Source: Rhodopseudomonas sp. P2A-2r
GTDB lineage: Bacteria > Pseudomonadota > Alphaproteobacteria > Rhizobiales > Xanthobacteraceae
Assembly (NCBI RefSeq): GCF_026015985.1
Contig: NZ_CP110389.1
Span: 6,108,001-6,172,000, forward strand
Direction of reading: 5' to 3'
Length of the DNA: 64,000 nt
The notes under the pieces are model-generated. The model had not been told where the DNA came from. It was given only the letters and a program-made list of their open reading frames with translations, and ran no database searches. This document shows positions 28,633 through 36,731 of this stretch, piece by piece (the first letter of the stretch is position 1; each line of letters opens with the position of its first letter). The position numbers and the translations under genes were made by a program.

Positions 28633-29613
28633 CTATTGCGCCGAGAGGTTCATATCCCGTGTGAGATGCCCCCACTTGTCGCTTTCCGAGCGGATATAGG
28701 CGGCGAAGGCTTCGATCGTGGACGGTGCAGGTTGGGCGCCGATCGTGCGCAGCTTTTCGATCACGTCCGGATCCCCGAGCGCCTTGACAAAGGCACCGTT
28801 CAGACGCGCCACGATGTCGCCCGGCGTGGCGGCGGGGGCGACGAGGCCGAACCAGCCGGTCGATTCGAACCCGGTCACGCCCTGCTCAGCGAGCGTCGGA
28901 ACGTCGCGCAGGAACGACACGCGCTTGGCGCTGGTGACGCCAAGTGGCTTCAGCCGGCCGGCGCGGATCAATTCCAGCGAACTGGGAATATCCAGAACCG
29001 CGAGCGGGATATGGCCGGCCAGCACGTCGGTGACCACCGGACCCGTGCCCCGATAGGGAACCAGCGTGAGCTTGATCCGCGCCGACTGCAGCAGCAGCGC
29101 GGCCGTCATATGCATCACCGTGCCATTGCCGCCATACCCGATCGACAGTTGTCCGGGCTTCGCGGTGGCGGCTGCCAGCGCTTCTTTCAGCGTGGCAAAC
29201 GGCGCGTCGGCGTTTGCCACCAGCACAAAGGGAATGTCGGCGAGCAGCGTGATCGGTACCAGGTCCTTGATCGGATCGAACTGCGTCGACGGATTGAGAT
29301 GCGGGTTGATGGTCAATGCGCCTGCCGGCGCCACGCCGAGAGTGTAGCCGTCGGGCTTGGCCTGCATCACGGCCTGCATACCGATATTGCCGCCCGCCCC
29401 GCCGCGGTTTTCGATGACGAAGCCCTGCTTGAGATCGGCCGTGACGATCGGCTCGAGCGCACGAATGAAGATGTCGGCGCTGCCGCCGGGCGGGAAAGTG
29501 ACGACAATCTTGATCATCTGGTGCGGATAGGCCCACGCCGTCGTCGCACCGGCCACGATCGAGGCTGCCGCTCCGGCCAGCAACGTTCTGCGGTTGGGAG
29601 CAAAGAGACTCAT
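28633..29613 (-). CDS. Tripartite tricarboxylate transporter substrate-binding protein (Bug/TctC family)
   Basis: A 326-residue periplasmic binding protein. It has a Tat-like signal (NRRTLLAGAAASIVAGATTAWA) and the Bug-family signatures IKIVVTFPPGGSADIFIRAL, VIENRGGAGGNIGMQAV, and LSIGYGGNGTVMHM. Such proteins capture carboxylates for TctAB permeases, but no tctA or tctB is adjacent, so it may be an orphan, as many Bug proteins are. Its start overlaps the monooxygenase stop by 4 bp, suggesting a substrate related to that enzyme's aromatic chemistry. Confidence 0.9.
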   Translation of the reverse strand: MSLFAPNRRTLLAGAAASIVAGATTAWAYPHQMIKIVVTFPPGGSADIFIRALEPIVTADLKQGFVIENRGGAGGNIGMQAVMQAKPDGYTLGVAPAGALTINPHLNPSTQFDPIKDLVPITLLADIPFVLVANADAPFATLKEALAAATAKPGQLSIGYGGNGTVMHMTAALLLQSARIKLTLVPYRGTGPVVTDVLAGHIPLAVLDIPSSLELIRAGRLKPLGVTSAKRVSFLRDVPTLAEQGVTGFESTGWFGLVAPAATPGDIVARLNGAFVKALGDPDVIEKLRTIGAQPAPSTIEAFAAYIRSESDKWGHLTRDMNLSAQ

Positions 29614-31319
29614 GCGCGTTCTCCCGAAAGAGCATGCGCCACAGCGCGTTCATGCTCCGGATGCGACGGCGCTGATCTGCCGGTGAGGCGACGGATCAAC
29701 GCCTCGGGATCCGATGGCGCACGATGGCCGCGCCACGCGATATGAGTATCAGGTCGCACCAGCAAGAGATTTTCGGCTGGCCGTGCCGGGCCAGCCTCAG
29801 CAGGCGAGAGTTCAAGCAGCGTCAGGGGAACGCCGTTGCGCCGTGCGGCCCCAAGCAACTCCGTCACGTCGCAGGCCGGGTCGTAGCGCAACAGCGTATA
29901 GCCCGGGCCCATCGCGTCGAAGACGGAGCGACCGTCGTTCAACCAGACATGCGGCATTCTGGCGCCCGGCACGGTCGAGGGCGTGAAATCACCCATCGTA
30001 TAGGACGGAGGCGTCTCGCCATCATACGCGATCGCCGGCGACCGGTCGTAGAAATAGCCGAAGTTCAGTCCGGCGCAGCAGTACTGTTTGACATTGAGTT
30101 CGTAGGCAGCAAGACCGATCGCGGCACGCGCCTCCGCGCCGGCCTCCGAATCTTCCTCGATCAACGCAGGCACCGCGGCGCGCTGGCCGATGCTGGCAAT
30201 CGCGTGCTCCATGGCAAACCGCGACACCTGTTCAGTGATAGGCTGGCGTTCGGCCTCATAAGCGTCGAGCAGGCCGGCATCCGCCCAGCCGTTGAGATGC
30301 GCTGCCAGCATCCAGCACAACGAAACCGCATCTGCGATCCCGGCATTCATCCCATAGCCGGCGTAAGGCATCCACAGATGTGCAGCATCGCCGCAGATGA
30401 ACGCACGACGGTCGCGGAAGCGATCGGCAACGAGACGGCGGCCGACCCAATCCTCCTTGCTGACGACCCGGTAAACGAACTCAGGTCCAACACCCAGGAT
30501 CGTGCGGATGGACCAGTCGCGATCGACCGAATCGAATTCCGGTTCGTCCGGTTTCAGATGGTTGTGAATCAGCCACCGGTCGTGCCCGTCGATGGCAACC
30601 ATTGTGCCGGTCCGGCGCGGGTTGAGAGACAGCACCATCCAGGCCGGCGTGTGCAGCTGCATCAAGGTCTTGAGGTCCGGCGCATCGATGAGCGTCGATT
30701 GGACACGCTGAATGACCGGTGTTCCGACGAAAGCCGCGCCGATCAGCTTGCGCGTCAATGACCGGCCCCCATCGCATCCGATGAGGTAGCGGGCGCGGAT
30801 GGTGAAAGCGCGGTCCCCGTCGAGTTCGCGGGCGTCGACCGAGACCCCCGACAGATCCTGATCGAAGTGCACCATCTCGGTGCGAGACAGGATGGTGATC
30901 TTGGGATTCGCAACGGCGCTCGCGAACAGGATGGGCTCCAGATAGATCTGGTTGATACGGTGCGGAGGCTCGGGTGTCGGCCACCACGTGTCAGGGCCAT
31001 CGGTCGCGGTGTAGCGCGTCGCACGCGATGGAATGACGATGCGGGCCAGTTCGATGCCGGTCGCGGTGGTGCGATACGAACAATCGTTGGGAAAGTCGGC
31101 CGGCAGACCGGCGTCGCGGACCTCGGCGACGATGCCGAGCCGGCGAAAGACCTCCATCGATCGGGCCGAAACGTGATTGCATTTCACATTGGGCGGCTCA
31201 CCGGCGTGCCGGGTTTCGAGCACGATGACATCGATTCCTCTGGACGCGAGGTCCAGCGCCGCGGTGAGTCCCACCGGTCCAGCGCCGACAATGACGACGG
31301 ACGTCTCATAACTCTGCAT
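29610..31319 (-). CDS. FAD-dependent aromatic monooxygenase (PheA/MhpA type)
   Basis: A 569-residue class A flavoprotein hydroxylase. The ADP-binding motif VVIVGAGPVGLTAALDLASRG is at residues 8-28, the YLIGCDGGRS (DG) motif near 178, and the second FAD motif FICGDAAHLWMPYAGYGMNAGI near 308. The C-terminal domain is thioredoxin-like, as in phenol and 3-(3-hydroxyphenyl)propionate hydroxylases. It would hydroxylate a phenolic ring with NAD(P)H and O2; the substrate is not known. It is the first gene of a two-gene operon with the binding protein and is divergent from a LysR gene, which probably controls it. Confidence 0.9.
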   Translation of the reverse strand: MQSYETSVVIVGAGPVGLTAALDLASRGIDVIVLETRHAGEPPNVKCNHVSARSMEVFRRLGIVAEVRDAGLPADFPNDCSYRTTATGIELARIVIPSRATRYTATDGPDTWWPTPEPPHRINQIYLEPILFASAVANPKITILSRTEMVHFDQDLSGVSVDARELDGDRAFTIRARYLIGCDGGRSLTRKLIGAAFVGTPVIQRVQSTLIDAPDLKTLMQLHTPAWMVLSLNPRRTGTMVAIDGHDRWLIHNHLKPDEPEFDSVDRDWSIRTILGVGPEFVYRVVSKEDWVGRRLVADRFRDRRAFICGDAAHLWMPYAGYGMNAGIADAVSLCWMLAAHLNGWADAGLLDAYEAERQPITEQVSRFAMEHAIASIGQRAAVPALIEEDSEAGAEARAAIGLAAYELNVKQYCCAGLNFGYFYDRSPAIAYDGETPPSYTMGDFTPSTVPGARMPHVWLNDGRSVFDAMGPGYTLLRYDPACDVTELLGAARRNGVPLTLLELSPAEAGPARPAENLLLVRPDTHIAWRGHRAPSDPEALIRRLTGRSAPSHPEHERAVAHALSGERA

Positions 31320-31373
31320 TGTTACCTTCCCCGACCGCGTCTATGCGCGTTGCGTGGAGGCTAACAAGAAAAT

Positions 31374-31411
31374 TTGATAAGAGAATTCTCTTTCTGAGAG
31401 ATAATTGATAA
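31374..31411. promoter_or_regulatory. Candidate LysR operator between the monooxygenase operon and its regulator
   Basis: Within the 101-bp AT-rich divergent intergenic region, a perfect 12-bp palindrome AGAGAATTCTCT (31380-31391) overlaps a second dyad TCTCT-N5-AGAGA (31387-31401). Direct repeats TTGATAA flank them at 31374 and 31405. The position and symmetry suit a LysR-type binding site, but no known consensus was matched. Confidence 0.5.
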
Positions 31412-31420
31412 GGTGACCTA

Positions 31421-32347
31421 ATGAATATCACGCTTCGCCAGCTGGAAGCGCTGGTCGCAGTGAGCCGCGCCAGCTCCATGACGCGCGCGGCCGAACAGTT
31501 GCACGTCACCCAGGCGGCAATCAGCCTGCTGCTCCGCCAGCTTGAATTGCAGTTGGGCGTTCTGCTGTTCGATCGCACGACAAGGTCGTGCACGCCGACG
31601 GCCGCCGGGCGTGAAGCCGTGCAAGCGGCAGAGCGCATCCTCGGCGACACCCTCGGCCTCTCGCGCCAGATGCGCAGTCTGGCGGAAGCCCGAACCGGCA
31701 CGGTGGTGTTCGTCGCATCGGCCGGTGCAGCCTCGGCCCTCATGCCGGCGGTGCTCGCCGAGTTTCGCACTGCATATCCCGGCGTTGACGTCATCATGCG
31801 CGACGTCGCAGCCGATCAGCTTGTCGGCACGCTTCTCGCGTCGGATGCGGAGTTCGCGATCGGCAGCGTCGATGGTCCTGTGCCCGAGGTCACCCTGACG
31901 CCTCTGGTCAAGGGACGCCTGAGCGCCATCGGCTGGCCGGGCTGTCCGATCGCAGCGATGCACACGCTGTCGTGGGACGAGCTCGCGACGCTGCCGACCA
32001 TCGCGATGCGGCGCGACACGCTGATCCGCGCGCAGATCGACCGTCGACTGGCGCGCGACGGCAAGACACTTGTCCCGACTCATGAGGTGTCCCTCATCAA
32101 CACGGCACTGTCGATGACCGCGAAGGGCATCGGCTATGCGATCTTGCCGTCCTATATGATGCCTACGGAACAGTATCCGGGACTGATCGCTTTCCCGCTC
32201 GTGCGACCGGCCATCATGCGCCAGCTATCCTGGATCCAGCGGACCGGTCGCGGCCTGTCGCCGGCAGCGCGGCAATTCCAGAAAATGACCACACGCGTCG
32301 TCGCCGGCGCACACACCACGGCCATTGCGCGGCGCGCGGCTCCGTAA
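31421..32347 (+). CDS. LysR-family transcriptional regulator
   Basis: A 308-residue regulator with the LysR winged helix at residues 1-60 (LRQLEALVAVSRASSMTRAAEQLHVTQAAISLLLRQLE), a linker helix, and a periplasmic-binding-fold effector domain (VFVASAGAASALMPAVLAEF onward). It is transcribed away from the FAD monooxygenase/Bug operon with 101 bp between starts, so it very likely regulates that operon in response to its aromatic or carboxylate substrate. The ATG at 31421 has AGGTGA 5 bp upstream. Confidence 0.92.
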   Translation: MNITLRQLEALVAVSRASSMTRAAEQLHVTQAAISLLLRQLELQLGVLLFDRTTRSCTPTAAGREAVQAAERILGDTLGLSRQMRSLAEARTGTVVFVASAGAASALMPAVLAEFRTAYPGVDVIMRDVAADQLVGTLLASDAEFAIGSVDGPVPEVTLTPLVKGRLSAIGWPGCPIAAMHTLSWDELATLPTIAMRRDTLIRAQIDRRLARDGKTLVPTHEVSLINTALSMTAKGIGYAILPSYMMPTEQYPGLIAFPLVRPAIMRQLSWIQRTGRGLSPAARQFQKMTTRVVAGAHTTAIARRAAP

Positions 32348-32484
32348 CGCCGCATAGCCGTGACGCTATCGTTGGAAAGGACTGGCCAAGGCAAGGCGGC
32401 GGCAAGCGTTGCCGTAATCCCACAGCGAGGGGGCGCTTGGTTGGGAGCCCCTGTCCGTCATTGACATCGGCTCCCGTCGCCTGC

Positions 32485-32503
32485 GATGTTACAGTATAAC
32501 ATC
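32485..32503 (+). promoter_or_regulatory. Zur-box-like operator upstream of the zinc uptake genes
   Basis: GATGTTACAGTATAACATC is a 7-5-7 dyad with perfect 7-bp arms (GATGTTA / TAACATC). It closely resembles the proteobacterial Zur consensus ATGTTATA-N-TATAACAT. A TTGACA at 32461-32466 could serve as a -35, which would put the box over the -10 region. The 46 bp between the box and the DUF2946 start contains no other gene. Known Zur represses ZnuD-type receptors when zinc is sufficient. Confidence 0.72.
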
Positions 32504-32548
32504 GGGCGGCATGGAGGGCTCCATGGCCGATGCAAGGCGCCTGACGGC

Positions 32549-32923
32549 ATGAAGTGGTTTCGAACACATATCAGGAATGGATCGCGACTGGCGCTGCTCG
32601 CGCTGGCGATCCAGCTTGTGCTGTCGTTCGGCCATATCCACCCGGCGAGCGCCCAGGCGCCGACCGGCTCGGCCATCGCGTCACTCCACCTTCCTACCGA
32701 CCAGCTTCCTACCGACCAGCTTCCTGCGCCTGATCAGCATCCCGCCGACAATTGCGCCATCTGCGCCGTCATGGCGATGGCCGGGACGATGCTGTTCGCC
32801 ACGCCACCGATTCTGCAACTGCCTCAGGCAGCAGAATTTCTCTACATGGCCACCGTCGTCGAATTCGTCCATCTGGACGCTTTCAACAGCGGATTCCAGT
32901 CCCGCGCCCCACCGCTCTCCTGA
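32549..32923 (+). CDS. DUF2946 small exported protein, next to a ZnuD-like receptor
   Basis: The 124-residue protein starts MKWFRTHIRNGSRLALLALAIQLVLSFGHIH, a signal-anchor. Its core is DQHPADNCAICAVMAMAG, where His and a CxxC pair look suitable for metal binding. DUF2946 proteins often sit beside metal-related TonB receptors, and their function is not established. A direct repeat inside the gene gives LPTDQLPTDQLP. The ATG at 32549 was chosen because the signal sequence begins there. It is the first gene after the Zur-like box. Confidence 0.8.
   Translation: MKWFRTHIRNGSRLALLALAIQLVLSFGHIHPASAQAPTGSAIASLHLPTDQLPTDQLPAPDQHPADNCAICAVMAMAGTMLFATPPILQLPQAAEFLYMATVVEFVHLDAFNSGFQSRAPPLS
32690..32719 (+). 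repeat. 15-bp tandem duplication in the DUF2946 gene
   Basis: The unit CTTCCTACCGACCAG occurs twice back to back (32690-32704, 32705-32719), and a partial third copy, CTTCCTGCG, follows. It encodes in-frame LPTDQ units in the variable linker ahead of the CxxC motif. The length is a multiple of three, so copy-number change would keep the frame. Confidence 0.9.
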
Positions 32924-33042
32924 CTTCAACCTTTGCCGATCGCGGCCATCAGGCGGCGATTCCCGAAAGTTCGATCTGCCATCCGCGGGTCCCGGTGCGA
33001 AGCGCGCGTCATGCGCCGCCGCCGGATAGTCAGGATTCCACC

Positions 33043-35397
33043 ATGTCATCCCATATCTATCGCGCCGTGCTTCTGGGCGGCTCCGCCATTGTCGGTCTCG
33101 GCTGCCTGGCCAGCCCCGCCGCAGCGCAGGCACCGGCGGGGAGCGTCGAGCTTCCGGCCATCAATGTCACGGCACCGAGCCCGATCGTGCGTCGCAAACC
33201 GCAGCCGCCGCGTGCGCCGGCCCGGGTCGCGCGCGCGGCACCCGGCCGCAATGCCGGTCCGGCGCCGGTCGAGGCCGCCGCAGCTGCGCCGCAGCAGGGC
33301 GTGCTGCCGATCGTGACCGACCAGTTCGCTACCGTCACCGTGGTGCCCAACGACGAGATCCGCCGCTCCGGCGCAGCCACTCTCGGCGATCTTCTGTTCT
33401 CCAAGCCCGGCATCACCGGCTCCAGCTTTGCGCCGGGCGCATCGAGCCGGCCGATCATCCGCGGCCTCGACGTCAACCGCGTCGGCATCGTCGAGAACGG
33501 CACCAGCGCCGGTGGCGCGTCGGACCTCGGCGAGGATCATTTCGTCCCGGTCGATCCGCTGGCGACCAACCAGGTCGAGGTGGTCCGCGGTCCCGCAGCG
33601 CTCCGCTACGGCTCCACGTCCATCGGCGGCGTGGTGTCTGCTACCAACAACCGAATTCCCGACGCCATGCCGGCCTGCGCCACGGCGCCGTTCCAGAGCT
33701 ACGGCCTGCCGGCGAAAGCGCCAGCAATCGGCGCTTCGGGAGGTTGCATGAATGCCGAAACCCGCACCTCGATCAGTTCTGCCGATCGCGGCATCGATGG
33801 CGGGGTCCTGCTCGACGCCGCCGGCGGCAATGTCGCGGTTCATGCCGACGTCTATGGCCGCAAGGCCACCGACTATAACATCCCAAGCTATCCCTACCTC
33901 ACCGACACCACGCGCGCGGTCAACGGACGGCAACCTAATTCCCCGGCGCAAACCAGCGGCGCATCGGTCGGCGGCTCCTACTTCTTCGACGGAGGTTTCT
34001 TCGGCGCTGCGATTACGCAAAACAATGCGCTGTACCATATCCCCGGGATCGACGGTGCCGACCACGGGACCCGCATCGACGCGCACCAGACCAAGGTCAC
34101 CGCCAAGGGTGAATACCGGCCCGACTCCGCGGCGATCGAGGCGATCCGCTTCTGGGCCGGCGCGACCGACTATCGCCACAACGAAATCGGCCTGTCCGAC
34201 GTCAACGATCCCACCACCGACGGCGTGCGCCAGACCTTCACCAACAAGGAGCAGGAAGCCCGCGTTGAGGTACAGATGATGCCGTTCAACGCCCGCTTCG
34301 CCACGGTGACCACGGCATTCGGCCTGCAGGGCGGCCATCAGGAACTGACCGCCCCCAGCCCCGACAATCCCGGCACTCTGTATAACGGGTTGTGGAGTCC
34401 GAACAACAATTCGCGCATCGCCGGCTATGTGTTCAACGAGCTGAAATTCAGCGAGACCACCAAGGCGCAGGTCGCCGGTCGCATCGAGCATGTCGAGCTC
34501 CACGGCGCGACACCGGATTTCCCGGCGGACTTCTTGCCAGACGGCAGCACGCAGACCAGCACCGGACGCAATCCGTCCTTCACGCCGATGAGCGGCAGCG
34601 TCGGGTTGATTCAGGATCTGCCGGCCGGCCTGGTTGCCAGCATCACCGGCCAATACACCGAGCGCGCGCCAAAACCGGCCGAGCTGTTTTCGCGCGGTGC
34701 TCACGACGCCACCGCGACCTTCGATATCGGCAATCCCAACCTGACGATCGAGACCGCGCAGTCGGTGGAAGTCGGCCTGCGCAAGGCCACCGGCCCGCTG
34801 CGCTTCGAGGCCACGGCGTACTACACGAAGTTCAACAACTTCATCTATCGCAGGCTCACCGGCGTCATGTGCGGCGACGATTTTGCATCGTGCGGCAACG
34901 GCGATCCCGGCAACGAGGGCCGCCAGGCGGTCTATTCGCAGCGCGACGCGACCTTCCGCGGCGCCGAATTCCAGAGCCAGCTCGACGTTGCGCAGCTCTA
35001 TGGCGGCACATGGGGCATCGAGAACCAGTTCGACATCGTCCGCGCGACGTTTGCCGACGGCACCAACGTGCCCCGGATACCGCCGATGCGCGCCGGCGGC
35101 GGCGTGTTCTGGCGCGACGCCAACTGGCTGACCCGCATCAACCTGCTGCATGCCTTCGCGCAGAACGACATTGCCACGATCGGCGAGACGCCGACATCGG
35201 GCTACAATCTGCTGAAGGCCGAGTTCAGCTACAATACCAAGCTCGATCCGCGCATTTACGGCGCGAAGGAGATGACCCTTGGCCTCGTCGGCAACAACCT
35301 GCTGAACGAGAACATTCGCAACGCATCGTCCTACAACAAGGACGAGGTGCTGATGCCGGGGCTGAACGTGCGGGCATTCGCGAATCTGAAGTTCTGA
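33043..35397 (+). CDS. TonB-dependent outer-membrane receptor, ZnuD-like (zinc uptake)
   Basis: A 784-residue outer-membrane receptor. It has a signal peptide ending ASPAAAQA, a Pro/Ala/Arg-rich linker after a TonB-box-like INVTAPSP, a plug domain (FATVTVVPNDEIRRSGAATLGDLL, RGLDVNRVGIVENG, VEVVRGPAALRYG) and a 22-strand-type barrel ending in Phe. Cys pairs in extracellular loops (near CATAPFQSYG...GGC and MCGDDFASC) and the plug sequence resemble ZnuD-type receptors. With the Zur-like box upstream, zinc is the likely substrate; copper or haem cannot be excluded. CAGGATT lies just before the ATG at 33043. Confidence 0.86.
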   Translation: MSSHIYRAVLLGGSAIVGLGCLASPAAAQAPAGSVELPAINVTAPSPIVRRKPQPPRAPARVARAAPGRNAGPAPVEAAAAAPQQGVLPIVTDQFATVTVVPNDEIRRSGAATLGDLLFSKPGITGSSFAPGASSRPIIRGLDVNRVGIVENGTSAGGASDLGEDHFVPVDPLATNQVEVVRGPAALRYGSTSIGGVVSATNNRIPDAMPACATAPFQSYGLPAKAPAIGASGGCMNAETRTSISSADRGIDGGVLLDAAGGNVAVHADVYGRKATDYNIPSYPYLTDTTRAVNGRQPNSPAQTSGASVGGSYFFDGGFFGAAITQNNALYHIPGIDGADHGTRIDAHQTKVTAKGEYRPDSAAIEAIRFWAGATDYRHNEIGLSDVNDPTTDGVRQTFTNKEQEARVEVQMMPFNARFATVTTAFGLQGGHQELTAPSPDNPGTLYNGLWSPNNNSRIAGYVFNELKFSETTKAQVAGRIEHVELHGATPDFPADFLPDGSTQTSTGRNPSFTPMSGSVGLIQDLPAGLVASITGQYTERAPKPAELFSRGAHDATATFDIGNPNLTIETAQSVEVGLRKATGPLRFEATAYYTKFNNFIYRRLTGVMCGDDFASCGNGDPGNEGRQAVYSQRDATFRGAEFQSQLDVAQLYGGTWGIENQFDIVRATFADGTNVPRIPPMRAGGGVFWRDANWLTRINLLHAFAQNDIATIGETPTSGYNLLKAEFSYNTKLDPRIYGAKEMTLGLVGNNLLNENIRNASSYNKDEVLMPGLNVRAFANLKF

Positions 35398-35435
35398 GAA
35401 ACGGCTTCACAGACGCGCCTTCACACCCACGTGTC

Positions 35436-35552
35436 GTCACCCGCGCAAGCGGGTGACCCAGTAAACGCCGGCAGCGCGGTTTTATCACTGGCGCCGGTGT
35501 GTACTGGGTCGCCCGGTCCTGGCGCGCAATTGCGCGCAGGCCAGGCGACGAC
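35436..35552. repeat. Intergenic palindromic repeat, GTCACCCGC...CCCAGTAAAC family, copy 1
   Basis: GTCACCCGCGCAAGCGGGTGACCCAGTA forms a hairpin at the left, and TACTGGGTCGCCCGG ... GCGCGCAATTGCGCGC ... CCAGGCGACGAC is the inverted right half. A related element sits at 50349-50447, and its right-end palindrome recurs at 18334. It lies between convergent genes and may act as a bidirectional terminator. Confidence 0.75.
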
Positions 35553-35592
35553 AGCGGAGAGCTTCGCCGCCGTTTCGCAAAGCGTCGGGGCG

Positions 35593-36105
35593 TTACTTCA
35601 CCTGATCCCAATCCGGCCGGATTTTGCCGGCGATTCCGGCTGCGGCGCCGTCGACCAGTTCGAGGACCAGCAGGCGTCGCTGATCGACCGGGCCCGGCAT
35701 GGTCACCGTCCCCTTCGGGATCTGCTTGAAACCGACGCGGCTGTAATAGGGTTCGTCGCCGACCAGCACGATCAGGCGGTGCCCGGCCTTGCGGGCATCA
35801 TTGATGGCGCGGTCGAGCAGTGCGCGGCCCACGCCGCGGCTGCGGAACGGCGGCTCGACCGTCAGCGGCCCGAGCAGCAAAGCAGGCGTATCGTCGATGC
35901 AGACCGGCAATTGCCGGACCGAACCGACCAGCAGGGTGCCGATCCGCGCGGTGAACGACAGGTCGAGCAGATGATCGACGTGTTCGCGCAGCCGGTAGGC
36001 TGACAGCACGTAACGACCGGGGCCGAACGTGCGCGCGTGGAGCCGCTCGATGATCTGGGCGTCGTTGGCGGTTTCCGCCAGAATGGTCAGAGAAAGGTCG
36101 GTCAT
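35593..36105 (-). CDS. GNAT-family N-acetyltransferase
   Basis: A 170-residue acetyltransferase of the YhbS-like subgroup. The acetyl-CoA-binding motif is seen as LTVEPPFRSRGVGRALLDRAI near residues 79-99, preceded by the beta strands SVRQLPVCID and followed by LIVLVGDEPYYSRVGF. The substrate is unknown. The ATG at 36105 gives a family-like length; an extension to 36333 would overlap the Nudix gene upstream. It may be co-transcribed with that Nudix gene, which ends 58 bp upstream. Confidence 0.87.
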   Translation of the reverse strand: MTDLSLTILAETANDAQIIERLHARTFGPGRYVLSAYRLREHVDHLLDLSFTARIGTLLVGSVRQLPVCIDDTPALLLGPLTVEPPFRSRGVGRALLDRAINDARKAGHRLIVLVGDEPYYSRVGFKQIPKGTVTMPGPVDQRRLLVLELVDGAAAGIAGKIRPDWDQVK

Positions 36106-36163
36106 GTCGGAGCGCGGAATAGCATCTGACGGGCGCTGGGTCCATCGCCGGGCTGGAAGCCCC

Positions 36164-36652
36164 TCATTCCCGCCAGGTCGGGATGATCGGCCTGCCGTCC
36201 AGCACCTCGGCAAGCCGCAGGCGGGTGCCGGTGGTGGTGTCAGGCGGAAGCGCGGTGAGGGCAAAGAAGCCGCATTCGGCAATCTCCCGATTCGGCGCCG
36301 GCAAGCGGTCCTGGCGGAACTGGCGGACCACATAGACGATCACATGGTCGCGAATCGAGACATGGCTGTTGAGGAACACACCGTGCAGGACCGGCTCGCC
36401 GAGCACCTCGATGCGGCCCTCTTCCATCAATTCGCGGTCCAGCGCCGCGCGGAAGCTCTGGCCGACCTCGACCCCGCCGCCGGGCAGATACCAGCCCGCC
36501 ACATAGGTATGCCGGACCAGAAACACGCGGTTGTCGGCGTCGAGCACCACCGCGCGCACGCCCAGGGTCATCCCGCGGGCGAAGCGGAAATACAGATGAA
36601 AGATCTTTCGCAGGGTGGGTTCGAGCTTCTGCCGCAGCGTCGGTGGGGTCAT
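36164..36652 (-). CDS. Nudix hydrolase
   Basis: A 162-residue Nudix-domain protein. The Nudix box is readable as GGGVEVGQSFRAALDRELMEEGRIEV around residues 58-83, but the usual EExGI segment reads MEEGRI, which is a mild deviation. The N-terminal helix resembles the NudC/ADP-ribose-type group (RGMTLGVRAVVLDADNRVFLVRH). The substrate is unknown. It is divergent from the metallophosphoesterase gene, with 79 bp between the starts. Confidence 0.85.
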   Translation of the reverse strand: MTPPTLRQKLEPTLRKIFHLYFRFARGMTLGVRAVVLDADNRVFLVRHTYVAGWYLPGGGVEVGQSFRAALDRELMEEGRIEVLGEPVLHGVFLNSHVSIRDHVIVYVVRQFRQDRLPAPNREIAECGFFALTALPPDTTTGTRLRLAEVLDGRPIIPTWRE

Positions 36653-36731
36653 TGCGGCTGAAATCCTTGCGTCAGGTTGCCCACCTTGCCAAAACGTCCG
36701 GGACTTTCACAGGGTGCATGAGATCTTTTCG

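Noticed and set aside
28633..35397. Genomic island carrying the monooxygenase and zinc genes
   Set aside because: No integrase, transposase, tRNA boundary or flanking direct repeat was found; only the 101-bp LysR intergenic region is unusually AT-rich.
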